Shown one piece after another: positions 13,501 through 23,933 of a stretch of DNA of 64,000 nt. Both the position numbers and the translations under genes were made by a program. Numbering within the stretch: the stretch's first letter is position 1; each line of letters begins with the position of its first letter. The stretch is from Psococerastis gibbosa (Eukaryota > Arthropoda > Insecta > Psocodea > Psocidae): positions 13,764,001-13,828,000 of the forward strand of contig OZ020484.1 in the NCBI GenBank assembly GCA_963971405.1. Direction: 5' to 3'. A model generated the notes under the pieces. That model saw only the letters and a list, made by a program, of their open reading frames with translations, searched no databases and was not told the DNA's origin.

Positions 13501-16500
13501 GACACGATCTATTACTGTTGAACGTAAGATATTATACTAACCTTAATTTAATTATTTTAATTGTTTATTTTGATATCAGGCATAGCATAGGCCATCATTT
13601 ACTATGAAGTATTATAGTTGTTATTGATAATTTTGTTTCAGCCGACAGTCTTGGTATGCAAGGAGAGGATACAATGTTAGTAAGGAGGCCTTCAGCATAT
13701 GATGTTGCCGAAATTCTCATCACCGGAGTTGAGGAGGATTCCCATTCCAGCTTGGACCCCCGCAGTCCATCACCTGATGATATGCAACCATCATGGAAAC
13801 AAAGTCCCACTCCTAGTCGGCACAGGTAGACTATTCTCTTAGGCGCGGTTTCCACCGACCTCTAAATGCAAAATACACATACAGTGAAGTGGTAGCAGAC
13901 ATTCAAGACTTAGGCGGGGTTTCCGACGACCTCTCATTACAGAATGCAAATGACATTGACGGAAATTTGAATTTTTCTTTTTATAGAAATCTATTAAAAT
14001 GTTTGTATTTGACATATCCCATGAAGCCATTTTTTAATTTCAGTTTGTTTGTTTGTGATTTTACTCTATGATCATTGATCAATTTTAACTATGGCATAGA
14101 GTAAAACAAACATTTCCGTCAATGTCAATGTCAATTATCTATTTTGCACTTAGAGGTCGGTGAAAACCGCGCTTTAGAAATTTATTTTTTTCAAAGCAAA
14201 TTAGCCGGGCAACGGTCACAAATTGAAGATTAAAACAAGGAAGACAAACTGTATGAGTTATCTTTGTAAGCCGTGTTCTCTAAACGACTTTGCTGAAATT
14301 TGGCCATTTGTATTGAATCGTTTTTAATTTATATATATTCTGCAGTAATCCACGCTGGGAATTGGTCGGAAATACGGTTCTTGTCAATTGTCTTTGATAC
14401 AACTTGGTATGGCGTCATAAATAAATAATAAAAAATTGATTTAAGGCTGGCTTCTGAAGCACAATATGCCGAGACTGAAGTGGAGGAACTTCTTGCTATG
14501 CTTCGTGACAGTGAAAGTTTGGAGGAACAGGGCGACATATTACAATACTTAATGGACACCCAAGGTTTACAGTTTCAAACAGGTAATATTTGATGGAACG
14601 TGTTCAGATGTTTTTTAAAGTTTCGATCATCCTTTGGTAAGCTATTGCCTCTGGAGAAATTAAAATTGTTTAATACATTGGGGTAGGTTTGCCAGCAAAT
14701 ACTACAATAGCCTAGTGCATAATGAATTTGTAACTAGGTACTTCTGTGGATCACCTTAGATAGAGGAAAATTTAGAAATTAAACGAGCTGTGTTCGCTTC
14801 CTACAGACATTTTCTCAAGGATAGGCGGAGTGACCCTTATACATGTTAATACATTAGTAGGAAAATTAATTAACTTAGCCTTATAATCCCCAACTAACAC
14901 GCCAACACCTTTACTCCAGTTTGAAATTTGCAATTGTTCTTAGGCATGGTTGAAGATGACAAACCAGTCACTGTTCGCGAGCTTCTCAAATGTCTTTATC
15001 AAAAGGCGGCTTATGAACAAAAACTTTGGGGCCTTGTAAGACACACTGCTGGTATGCTTGGAAAACGAGCTGAAGATTTGGCTAAGTCAGTTACTGATTT
15101 GGTTGTCAGACAAAAGCAGGTAATTTCCCCAACATTGGCGCGCCTGAAACCAGGAAGGCTGTTTTTTTTTTTTTTTTTAATCATAAATTACAAAATTTAC
15201 AAATTATGGAAATCCCGTGCAGTCTTGTCAATGTTTATGCCTTTGTATGATGATCTAGTTCTGCGGTTTGATGTAGGTACAATTTTTCATGCTTTACATG
15301 CAGGCTAATGCAAAAAATTTCGCAGTTGGGCGCGGTTTCCACCGACCTGCTAGTGCTAAATACAAATACGGTGACGTGGTAACAGACATTCAAGACTTAG
15401 GCGGGGCTTCCACCGACCTCACATTGCAGAATGCAAATGACATTGACGGAAATGTTTGTTTTACTCTATGCCATAGTTAAAATTGATCAATGATCATAGA
15501 GTAAAATCACAAACAAACAAACTAAAATTAAAAAATGGCTTCATGGGATATGTCAAATACAAACATTTTAATAGATTTCTATTAAAAAAAAATTCATATT
15601 TCCGTCAATGTCATTTGCATTCTGCAATGCGAGGTCGGTGGAAACCCCGCCTAAGTCTTGAATGTCTGTTACCACGTCACCGCATTTGTATTTTGCTCTA
15701 GCAGGTCGGTGGAAACCGCGCCTTAGGCTAGGCTTAGTTCAATTCCGCTAGGGAACTCTATAGTTTGTACCATATACTTTTGTACAGGTAACGATCGGGA
15801 TGCCTCCTAATAATGAACAGACGATAACCGGAGCTCTTCCTGACGTTGAATTGCGCACTTTGATTCATTCAACCTATGGTGATGATCAAAGCAGTTACAT
15901 GCTCACACAAGAACTAATTGTGTATTTGGCCATGTTTATTCGTACTGAGCCCCAACTCTTTCAAGAAATGCTGCGCCTCCGAGTTGGCTTAATCATTCAG
16001 GTAGACACGAATCAATTTAAATAATATTAATTTTATTAGTGTTTTACCGTTTAAACCGCCCATGAGGAGCTGAAGGGAAGGATGACATAATTATGTGAAG
16101 TCACGTAAAGTAGGCTAGATCGGGTCCAGTATAAATAAATAAATAAAAATATGTGATATCCATGTTGGCATGAAGTGTACGCCGATGGCAGTGTTACGCC
16201 TCTGGATGGCTTGACCTGCAGCCTGATCGAGGCGATTATAATACCGGTATTTATTTAATCCCCTGGTATTAAAAATGTAAACAAGATAATTTTATAATGG
16301 AAAGTGCTATTCAAAATTTGTTTGTTTACAGTTATAATCCTAGGGTATTTATTTAACCCCGGTATTATAATCGCCTCGATCAGGCTGCTGGTGTGTTGAA
16401 CCTGCCTATAAATCTGAGGAATCATAACACTGTAGTTAGGCGGCTATTCCACCGACGTGGATTTTGAATGTGAATGTGTCATGACGTGGTAGCAGACATC

Positions 16501-19500
16501 ATTAATAAGTCTCTACCATATTATAACTTAATTTATAATAGATAAGTTAAGTATTTACATAGTAGTCTCCTTAAAATATGGCAGAGACTTATTAATGATG
16601 TCTGCTACCACATCATGACACATTCGTATTCAAAATCCACGTCGGTAAAATAGCCGCCTTATTGTTTATAAAAATGTAATCTGTTTTTTTTTTTAGGTAA
16701 TGGCGGCTGAATTATCTCGTGGTTTGGGCTGCAGTGGAGAGGAAGCCTCTGAGCACCTACTTAACTTATCTCCTTTCGAAATGAAGAATCTTTTGCACCA
16801 CATTCTCAGTGGAAAAGAATTTGCTCTTACAAGTGGTAAATATATATTTTGTCTTGGTAGCGGAAAGTTGTCTTCTTCTTCTTCTTCGCTGGACGCAATC
16901 TGTCGATTGATTTCTAGTAAATCTTTCCTTAATTTTCCCCATGCTTCTCTGTCCTGGGCTGTTCTCTTGAGTTCCAAGTAGCAAGTCATATCTTGCTTGA
17001 CGTCTTCCGCGTGGACCTTCCTCGATCGGCGCCTGGTAAGGTGCCCATTCCACATACGTACAACGTCAACGAAAAATTGAAAAATGACGTCAAAATGACG
17101 TAAATTGACGTGGTAGCAGAATTTAATGTCTGCTAAAACGTCATTTTTCAATTTTTCGTTGACGTTGTACGTATATGGAATACCCCCCTAAGTAGTCCCT
17201 CATGTCTGATAAGGTGCCCCACCCACTTAGCTCTTCTCCCAGATACGAAGGTAATTAGAGCCCTTTCTTGCTTTCTCCTTTGGAGCGCATCTTCGTTTGT
17301 TGTGTGGTCTCTCCATGATATTTTAGTATTCTTCTCTAGCACCACATTTCGAAGCCTTCCAACTTCTTCATGTCTTATTCGCAGCCATAAATCAGTATGC
17401 TCCAAACTAGTGTTTTAAGCAGCCAGTTGTTTATTTGTTTGTGCATACTGAGGTATTTATATTTTTCAGTGGGCCGTGGGAACTACTCAATAATTAGCTG
17501 CAAATCAAGCAGAGTAAGCAAGGTACGTTGATAATACCCCTAAATATTCAATGAATTAATATAAAATATCGACTTCAATGGGAAGGTGGTAGCGTGCTTG
17601 TACTTGTGTGAGTCTACACGCTATGCGATCGGAGACGTGTCGTAACTCAACACGGGTACTAACCTACAGAGGCGACTGAAGACGTCAATCGGTTGCATCC
17701 ATTAATTTAATTATATGCGACTAAAGTTTTTAGAATTAAAAAAAAAAAACAGTTAATATTAAACAAATTTGAACTTTGGTGTCATTTAGTTCTCGTACTA
17801 GCACCATAACGCTGAGGTCATGAAGTCAACTGACGAGCCAGACCCAGACAGTAGTGCCCACTGACTAGTGGAGCCCTTTAAGTGCAAATCGAATTAAACC
17901 ACAAATAGAGTTACTGTCAATTAGGGCCCTTGAACATATTTGAACCAATGGTTAAGAGACCGAGCTACATTACTGTGTAATTGTATGTTATAGAAGAGTC
18001 AAATAGGACTGGCACTTTCGGTGCCGAATGAGGGAGAAACTGAAGAAAGAGAAGACAGACAGGGCCAATGGTTAAGACGTCGGCGTTTAGATGGTGCGCT
18101 GAACCGTGTGCCTAGGGACTTTTATACTCGTGTGTGGACGGTTCTGGAAAAGGTAGGAGATAATATATTACTTTATATTATTTAATAATAGGGTAGCCAA
18201 ACGGTCAAAAACTGTTTCTAATCTGTATAAAAAAATTAATCCAGTCAGGACATGTAGAGTACCTAGTGGTACAGACTCGAACTTTGGCCCGATAGGTTGT
18301 TGGTTCGAGTCCCACACCTACTACATTTTCGGGCCATACTTCGGAGGGCATGTAAAGCAGGTGGTCTCGGGGCTTCCTTGTTGAGTGTAAGAGAGAGCTT
18401 TATTGCCCTATCTCCGGTGAGTTGGCTTAGTAATAAAACAAAAAGTTTTTTTTTTTAAACCCAGGGTATTAACACTAAACAACGGCCTGGCTGAGAGGCT
18501 GGAAATATCTACCCCTAACTAACAATTGTAACAACACAATTTGGTATTATTAGTCCTATTATTTTTTTTTTTTTCAGTGCCATGGCTTGGCTATTGAGGG
18601 CCGCTTTCTTCCTCAGAATCTCACCCAAGAGGTTTGTAAACACCAAATCCGAAAAAATATGTATGAAAGGTTATTTCAGGTAATTCTTGTCATTCGGTGT
18701 ATGGTGGATGGCATAATGACAATGTGGTGAGCAAATTTATGGATAGGGAAAAAGTGTCAGTTAAAGATTATTTTAACATATTTCCAATGCATATAAAATA
18801 TAAAGGCTTCCATTGATCACTATTAAGCATCCAATCAGCCAATGAGGCCACACTCCTATTCCGTGATCACGCATCACGCTCACAGTGGTAGATTACTTGG
18901 CCTTGTTTTAACAATAAATACACTATTTACAAAAGAAATTTAAAGATTCACTACTTTCACCGTTAATAAACAAAAAATAACAAAAACTTAGAGTTTTAGA
19001 AAAACTTGTTATAACAACCCGAATTAGTAAAACCCAAATAATCGTTAAGAAATTAACTTTGTCTAAGAAACCCACTTGTGTTAGTATAAAACCTTGAGCG
19101 CTTTCGGCAAGAACTGCCATCTACAGAGGGAAACCCACTAGCACAGTTACACCTTATCTGCGATTTGAGACTTGCTCAACTCGAGGAGAAGATGCAAATG
19201 TGAATAGGGAGAGGAAACCTTGGTTTATATAGGACTTGGAGCGGGGGGAGGAGGGGGTGTGAGGGGGCGTGGCTGGTTACCTATTCCTAACCTACTAGCT
19301 AGATCTATTAGAGGGGATGATTGTGTGAATGTTATGTCGTTTGTTAATTTTTCCCTATTGTGTAAAGCTCTCTTGATTTCAACATTTTCAAAAAAATTTA
19401 AAGTGTAACTTTTCTTTATTTTGTGTAGGGCTGTCCAATTGTGAGGATCGAATGTGTGATTTTCCGAGTTAAGGTGTTTCGCGAATGTGCTGTTGGTGTT

Positions 19501-22203
19501 GGTGTCTTCTATACCTGTTATATGTTCTCTGACCCTAGTTTTAAAGCTTTTGCCTGTTTGGCCTATGTAAATTGCGTTACAATCGTTACAATTTAGACGA
19601 TAAACTCCATTGCCTTTTTCCTTTCGAATTCGACTACTACCAACAAGAAATAGGCCTACCTATGGGTTCTTCCCTTTCTCCCCTTCTTGCCGAAAATTTT
19701 TATGGATAACTTCGAACACAAACTTCTACTCAATAAAAATCCCCTAGTTAAATGTATATCTTTCTGCACAAGGTATGTGGATGATATCTTCTGCATTTGG
19801 ACAGGAAGTAACAGACAACTAGACAATTTCTTAAGTTTTATCAACACAATTCACCCAAAAATCCAATTTACCATGGAAGTAGAAGAAAACAACTCCCTGA
19901 ACTTCTTAGACCTCACCATCACCAAAAATAATAGTACCCTAGACTTCAAGATATTTCGTAAAGAAACCCATAGCGATAATATAATCCCTGTTGATTCTTC
20001 TCACCCATTCCAGCACAAACACGCAGCATTCCATAGTATGATTTTTCGACTCCTTAACATCCCTATGAATGAAACCAACTATAATAATGAATTAAATACA
20101 ATAAAACAAATTGCCCAAAATAGCAATTTCAATCTCAATCTAATAGACAGAATCCTACGACATCACAAAATCAAACACAACCTCACACTAATTTACCCCC
20201 AGAGAGCTTAAACCCGGAAACCAATAAATAATATTTCAGGATACAATACATAGAAAAAATCACAGAAAAAATAAGTAACCTCATTTCTTCTACAACTGAC
20301 AAAACACCAGCCCCGTACAACCGCAACAGTTTGGCCAATAAACTCATGAACTGCAAAACCAAACCAGAAAAGGAAAAAGGCAATGGAGTTTATCGTCTAA
20401 ATTGTAACGATTGTAACGCAATTTACATAGGCCAAACAGGCAGAAGCTTTAAAACTAGGGTCAGAGAACATATAACAGGTATAGGAGACACCAACACCAA
20501 CAGCACATTCGCGAAACACCTTAACTCGGAAAATCACACATTCGATCCTCACAATTGGACAGCCCTACACAAAATAAAGAAAGGTTACACTTTAATTTTT
20601 TTTGAAAATGATGAAATCAAGAGAGCTTTACATAATAGGGAAAAATTAACAAACGACATAACATTCACACAATCATCCCCTCTAATAGATCTAGCTAGTA
20701 GGTTAGGAATAGGTAACCAGCCACGCCCCCTCACACCCCCTCCTCCCCCCGCTCCAAGTCCTATATAAACCAAGGTTTCCTCTCCCTATTCACATTTGCA
20801 TCTTCTCCTCGAGTTGAGCAAGTCTCAAATCGCAGATAAGGTGTAACTGTGCTAGTGGGCTTCCCTCTGTAGATGGCAGTTCTTGCCGAAAGCGCTATGG
20901 TTTTATACTAACACAAGTGGGTTTCTTAGACAAAGTTAATTTCTTAACGATTATTTGGGTTTTACTAATTCGGGTTGTTATAACAAGTTTTTCTAAAACT
21001 CTAAGTTTTTGTTATTTTTTGTTTATTAAAATGAAATACCACGAAGTCACGAGTAATCTAATTATTTATGTTCACCGTTAAAGAAAATTTTGATGGTGCT
21101 GTAACATTTGATAAATTTAACTTTGTAAATTTTCAGATGACACCCGGTGAGTTAAAATTTGCGTTGGCGGTTGAGACGGCTTTAAACACCATTCCACAGC
21201 CTGAGTACCGGCAGCTTATGGTTGAGGCACTCATGGTACTAACTCTTGTCACGGAACACAACGTCGTGGGTGCTCTGGGAGGAACTATAGCTGTAGACCA
21301 GATTGTGCACGCTGCCAACTCCATATTCTTACAGGATCAGGTGCCTAACTATTCTCAATCTGCTTTCACCCAACTTCCCTTTTTAATGAAGTTATCTTTA
21401 TCTAGCCCAACATCAAATGACAAGCTCTGTTTCCTCAAAAATGACCCGATATAGTGAAGAATACTTCTGCCAGGAAAATGGTGATGATTAGCATAAGATT
21501 AGTCGTTTCACTGACTAAGGGCGTGTCCGAAATGAACATGGGCTAACTGACAGGTTCCGAGAGTTTGCCGCTCTATCACTGTGATTGGGTTTCAGTAGTA
21601 AGTTAGTATGACTATCTACGAAAATTTTTTAATTTATTTATTTATTGTTTATATATCATTGTCTTATTTTACGTAACTTGCCTTAACTGCAACTGCAGTA
21701 TCCCCAGTAAAATAGTCAGTAGCTATATTTTTAGAGTTTATTCTATGACAATTCATATCACTCTTATGGCTGACGTCATACGTGAATCAAAGCGGACATT
21801 ACACAACCTGCGCAACTTGGTGGATTTTTTATGGGATATTGCTGATAAATACAAATCTAACATGGCGGCCTTAAAAGTAAAAGTACTTTAAGCAATGTGT
21901 ATTTGTGTGCCTTTGTGCTTATATGTAAACCTATATAAGCTATATGCCCACTCGTCAAACTATTGCAGTTTTTTCTTTCAGGTAAAAGTAAATGGAGATG
22001 CCACCTTGTGTTGTGCCAAACGAGGTGTTGACGTATCAGAAAACGGAGGACTCCTGTGTGGAGGAGCAGCTTATGTATGTCAGCACTTCTATGACAGCGC
22101 TCCAGGTGGCAGCTACGGTACACTTACTTATATGACACGGGCCGTAGCTAAGCTACTAGGCTCCTTACCTGGGGCCCAAGAAATGGACTGCAGCATTAGT
22201 TAA
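4590..22203 (+). CDS. PHKA: Phosphorylase b kinase regulatory subunit alpha, 22 coding exons
   Basis: Regulatory alpha subunit of the (alpha-beta-gamma-delta)4 phosphorylase kinase, which activates glycogen phosphorylase. Exons: 4590-4667, 4770-4928, 5667-5883, 6225-6307, 6572-6763, 7276-7464, 7850-8002, 9251-9424, 10218-10431, 11558-11815, 12612-12790, 13370-13523, 13642-13825, 14446-14582, 14944-15119, 15788-16000, 16697-16835, 17470-17522, 17994-18152, 18578-18631, 21137-21340, 21982-22203. All junctions are GT-AG and phases agree throughout, giving 3591 nt or 1196 residues (vertebrate alpha subunits are about 1220-1235). The start [15 protein letters not shown], the glucoamylase-like N-terminal half ([20 protein letters not shown]) and the C-terminal [20 protein letters not shown] are family hallmarks. 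The protein ends CSIS, a CaaX box. Introns carry MITEs, SINEs, foldbacks and a Penelope-like element, but no exon is broken. Confidence 0.96.
5001..5158 (+). mobile_element. Short retroposon (SINE-3 family) in PHKA intron 2
   Basis: A sequence of about 158 bp is flanked by a 12-bp direct repeat, TAGATAGTAGAT, at 4989-5000 and 5159-5170, and ends in (ACT)n. The same body recurs at about 8270-8427. The target duplication and simple-repeat tail indicate retroposition. I see no clear tRNA head, so the origin of the SINE is open. Confidence 0.75.
8163..8683. mobile_element. hAT-like MITE (family 1), interrupted by a SINE-3 copy
   Basis: The ends are CAGGGGTTCCC and GGGAACCCCTG inverted, with repeated GGTCC(R)TGGACCA phrases inside. 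A related, uninterrupted copy lies at 26961-27245. A SINE-3 copy (about 8270-8427, tail ACTACTACT) lies within it, so the MITE is the older insertion. It lies in PHKA intron 7. The CAGGGGTT terminus and the expected 8-bp duplication (poorly kept here) are typical of hAT elements. Confidence 0.65.
8270..8427 (+). mobile_element. SINE-3 retroposon copy nested in a hAT-like MITE
   Basis: Closely similar to 5001-5158 over its length, including the (ACT)n end. Its presence inside the MITE at 8163-8683 gives relative ages. Confidence 0.7.
9713..10150 (-). mobile_element. 5'-truncated LINE 3' end with (ATTC)n tail
   Basis: Minus-strand 10146-9919 encodes a LINE-like C-terminus ([11 protein letters not shown], then a phrase resembling the end of a reverse transcriptase polyprotein). 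The following 3' region ends in an (ATTC)n microsatellite at 9713-9744, read as TGAA repeats on the plus strand. Microsatellite tails of this type are typical of CR1/L2-like LINEs. It lies in PHKA intron 8. Confidence 0.6.
10520..10850 (-). mobile_element. Penelope-like element fragment (3' end only)
   Basis: Nearly identical, in reverse orientation, to the 3' non-coding terminus of the Penelope-like element at 20760-21070. It covers the non-coding terminus up to the GGTTTATATAGG region. No coding sequence remains. It lies in PHKA intron 9, directly before a SINE-2 copy. Confidence 0.8.
10901..11340 (+). mobile_element. SINE-2 copy split by a later retroposon insertion
   Basis: 10901-10995 and 11266-11340 together match the SINE-2 copies at 17569 and 49879 (starts TCGACTTCGATGG, contains GCGATCGGAGACGTGTCG). 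The interruption at 10996-11265 is bordered by a 15-bp direct repeat, TCAACACGGGTACTA, at 10981-10995 and 11266-11280. Confidence 0.8.
10996..11265 (-). mobile_element. Retroposon insertion inside SINE-2, 15-bp target duplication
   Basis: The inserted DNA begins on the plus strand with (TTA)n, which is an A-rich (TAA)n tail on the minus strand. It is flanked by a perfect 15-bp target duplication. It is therefore a retroposed sequence in minus orientation, probably a 5'-truncated LINE or a SINE. I do not recognise its body. Confidence 0.7.
13842..14172. mobile_element. Foldback element, subfamily A (copy 1)
   Basis: Long inverted repeat with ends GGCGCGGTTTCCACCGACC and its complement; TTA flanks both sides. 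Shared core phrases are GACATTGACGGAAAT, CTATTAAAATG and ATGATCATTGATCAAT. It starts 16 bp after the 5' splice site of PHKA exon 13. Confidence 0.85.
15329..15722. mobile_element. Foldback element, subfamily A (copy 2)
   Basis: Arms pair almost end to end (GGCGCGGTTTCCACCGACC to its complement), with a central loop containing ATTGATCAATGATCAT. It lies in PHKA intron 15. Short frames in it are by-products of the repeat. Confidence 0.88.
16218..16388. mobile_element. Small inverted-repeat element (distinct MITE)
   Basis: GCAGCCTGATCGAGGCGATT (continuing to ATAATACCGG) at 16218-16247 is matched by its complement at 16359-16388 around a loop of about 110 bp. It differs from the GGCGCC foldback group. 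No family assigned; no clear target duplication seen. Confidence 0.65.
16439..16658. mobile_element. Foldback element, subfamily B (copy 1)
   Basis: Ends GGCGGCTATTCCACCGACG and inverted complement, flanked by TTA at 16436-16438 and 16659-16661. The core contains AATAAGTCTCTACCATATTA on one arm and its complement on the other. It lies in PHKA intron 16. Confidence 0.88.
16860..17405 (-). mobile_element. LINE C-terminal fragment split by a foldback insertion
   Basis: Minus-strand 17405-17189 encodes a LINE endpiece ([17 protein letters not shown], then [16 protein letters not shown]). 17039-16865 continues it ([16 protein letters not shown]). The two parts are separated by a subfamily C foldback at 17040-17188. 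The WVGH-LRHE and RTAQDREAW phrases are typical of the C-terminus of RTE-like or related LINE proteins. It lies in PHKA intron 17. Confidence 0.75.
17040..17188. mobile_element. Foldback element, subfamily C (copy 1)
   Basis: Ends GGTGCCCATTCCACATACG and inverted complement, with TAA at 17037-17039 and 17189-17191. The short core has repeated TGACGTNAAATTGACG-like phrases. It is inserted in a LINE fragment. Confidence 0.85.
17569..17725 (+). mobile_element. SINE-2 copy
   Basis: Matches the copies at 10901 and 49879: starts TCGACTTCAATGG, has an A-box-like GGAAGGTGGTAGCGTGC, and ends near TGTATGCGACT-like sequence. It lies in PHKA intron 18. Confidence 0.7.
18258..18457 (+). mobile_element. 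tRNA-derived SINE (SINE-1), full length
   Basis: The head has an A-box-like CCTAGTGGTACAGAC and a B-box GGTTCGAGTCCC at tRNA spacing, followed by the body CGGAGGGCATGTAAAGCAGG and a tail GTTGAGTGTAAG...GGCTTAGTAATAAAAC. The tail matches the LINE 3' end at 1967-2040. It lies in PHKA intron 19. Confidence 0.85.
18967..21070 (+). mobile_element. Penelope-like element, 5'-truncated, with inverted partial copy
   Basis: The insertion is flanked by an 11-bp direct repeat, TTCACCGTTAA (18956-18966 and 21071-21081). The plus-strand unit encodes the end of a Penelope-type reverse transcriptase ([20 protein letters not shown], then YVDDIF near 19775) with a frameshift near 19700. A stop at about 20211 follows, then a GIY-YIG endonuclease (20331-20768: [20 protein letters not shown], later REHI). 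18967-19625 is a reverse-complement copy of the endonuclease and 3' region at about 20370-21030, so the insertion is a large dyad. Penelope-like copies are known for inverted and tandem partial arrangements. It lies in PHKA intron 20. Confidence 0.92.
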
Positions 22204-22553
22204 CTCTATTTTTACATTAGGGGTCTAGTCTTTCAATGTAGTGTCATATTCCCTATTCATACAGAACCTAAGTGAGAAATATGAATTAATTTTTACTCAT
22301 TAGCAGTCGCATTAAATTAAATTAGGCTAAATATTTATTGGGTTTGTAATATTATGAAGAATATTTCCCACAAAAATTTGCGCTCTTCGACACTTTGCTG
22401 CGCCTTAGTAAGTTTGAAAATCGAAGTAATTCGACTACAGCGTACCTTATATATTGTACACTTATGACTTACGCCTAATTCAATTTTACAGTTGTACATA
22501 CTTCCTATGTAGTAGTCTATTGTGAACAAGAGATTCCCTAGCCCAGTGGTCGT
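22204..22553. other. PHKA 3' untranslated region, likely
   Basis: No reading frame. An ATTAAA variant polyadenylation signal occurs near 22311. There is no canonical AATAAA nearby. The extent is an inference. Confidence 0.4.
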
Positions 22554-22865
22554 CAACCTATGGCTCCAAGCAACTTTGGTTCTAGCTCCACCAGGATGCC
22601 GCGGTAGAATTAATTAATTAATTATATAAAAAAAAGCAAAATCTAATTCATCAAATAGAAATTCAAAACGAAAAATAAGTTATATTGCATCATATTATAA
22701 TCCACAAGAAATTAAAATCCTTTTCCCCACCCCGTTTCTCATCTCATATCTATGTACAATATATGTAGTGTATGTACAATAATTGCACGTCTGGCTCCGC
22801 AAGCTTCATAGGTCGCTGTGAACTCAGAATATGGCTCCGTTGAGCAAAAAGGTTGACGACCACTG
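22554..22865. mobile_element. hAT-like MITE (family 2)
   Basis: CAGTGGTCGTCAACC at the left end is answered by GGTTGACGACCACTG at the right end. The interior is non-coding. The terminal sequence is typical of hAT MITEs. Flanking 8-mers are similar but not identical. Confidence 0.8.
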
Positions 22866-23933
22866 TTCTAATCAAATGAAAGGTAAAGTGGTATTGTAGC
22901 CTGAAAGCCTAACCGTAAGTCTACAATATGTAGGCTATGTTTGTTGTTTTTATGTACCGGTAATCAGTGTCACCAAAAATTTTATAATACAATTTTTTTG
23001 TAAACTTGTACTATGCGAGTAATTATTATATTTTGTGACTACTATTCTAGCGCACTGGGCCTACATAATGTGTAATATTGAGTTCCGACTCTAATTTACA
23101 TTCGTGGCATGCACCTTTGTAGGCTACTTAGTTTATAATCGTAAATCTTATGCATACTTTTATTTGGTTTTCTAGCTTAACTCACCTATTACGTTTTCTG
23201 TTAAACTTTTTACGAAGATTACGATTAAGATTACATGATGATTCTCTACGAAAATTTGTATATGTTTGTAGTTAGGCTAAGGTAATTTAAGCCCATTGGA
23301 CCATTGATAAAAATATATCCCTATTTTCAGTCCCTGCAACAGCGGTAGAAACATTTTGCATAAATTTGCCTTGCTGCTGATAGTTATAACAATTCATGCT
23401 ATTTCGTCGTAAAATGAACGAAATAAAGTAAAAGGTGGTACGACATGCTTCTTTCCATTTGTGAACTATGGGAGTTGTTTTTGGGAACTGACCCCTTAAT
23501 TAGAGTTGCGCATTTTCCACTTTGTTCTTTTTTTATTTCTATAGAACAACTGTCAACTAGAAAATAAAATACAGAAATTGTCAGCCTTTGGCCTACGTTG
23601 GACGGTATTAATCTGCCAATACTAGGCTTTCAATCGATTTCAATAGTCATACTACGATCTACGTTATCTTATCCTTTCAGATTAATAAATACACTAAAAG
23701 TTACTATTTTAGAAGTTAAAAGTAATTTATGTTTTAAAAAGTCCGCTTTAAATTAAAATTTTGTGTATATTATGTTGGCAGCTTGTGTCGCAGAAGCACA
23801 TATACATAAATAAATATGGCCGCGCCCTTGAATCTTGAGTTGAACGTATTGTGCACGAGAAATTCACTTTTTTTTAGATAACGATTAGAGTTCGCGTTTA
23901 ACCCTGTTATTTAATTGAAAGAAATTCATTGCA
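22866..23933. other. Intergenic region between PHKA and ferredoxin
   Basis: AT-rich, without a convincing coding frame or RNA gene. The ferredoxin promoter and leader presumably lie toward its right end. No defined promoter element can be supported. Confidence 0.5.

Noticed and set aside
13889-14071. Short open frames repeated at foldback positions (also 15289, 28209, 57622, 60185, 62001)
   Set aside because: Similar peptides recur in both orientations because they are translations of the foldback arms. They have no conserved start or family resemblance and are not genes.
16860-17053. Second reading frame with a run of arginines
   Set aside because: A frame shadow of the LINE fragment over a CTT-repeat tract; the LINE frame has the recognisable motifs.
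19220-19408. A glycine-rich frame that appears twice (also 20585-20773 on the minus strand)
   Set aside because: Both are the complement of the Penelope-like element's 3' region in its two arms; not coding.
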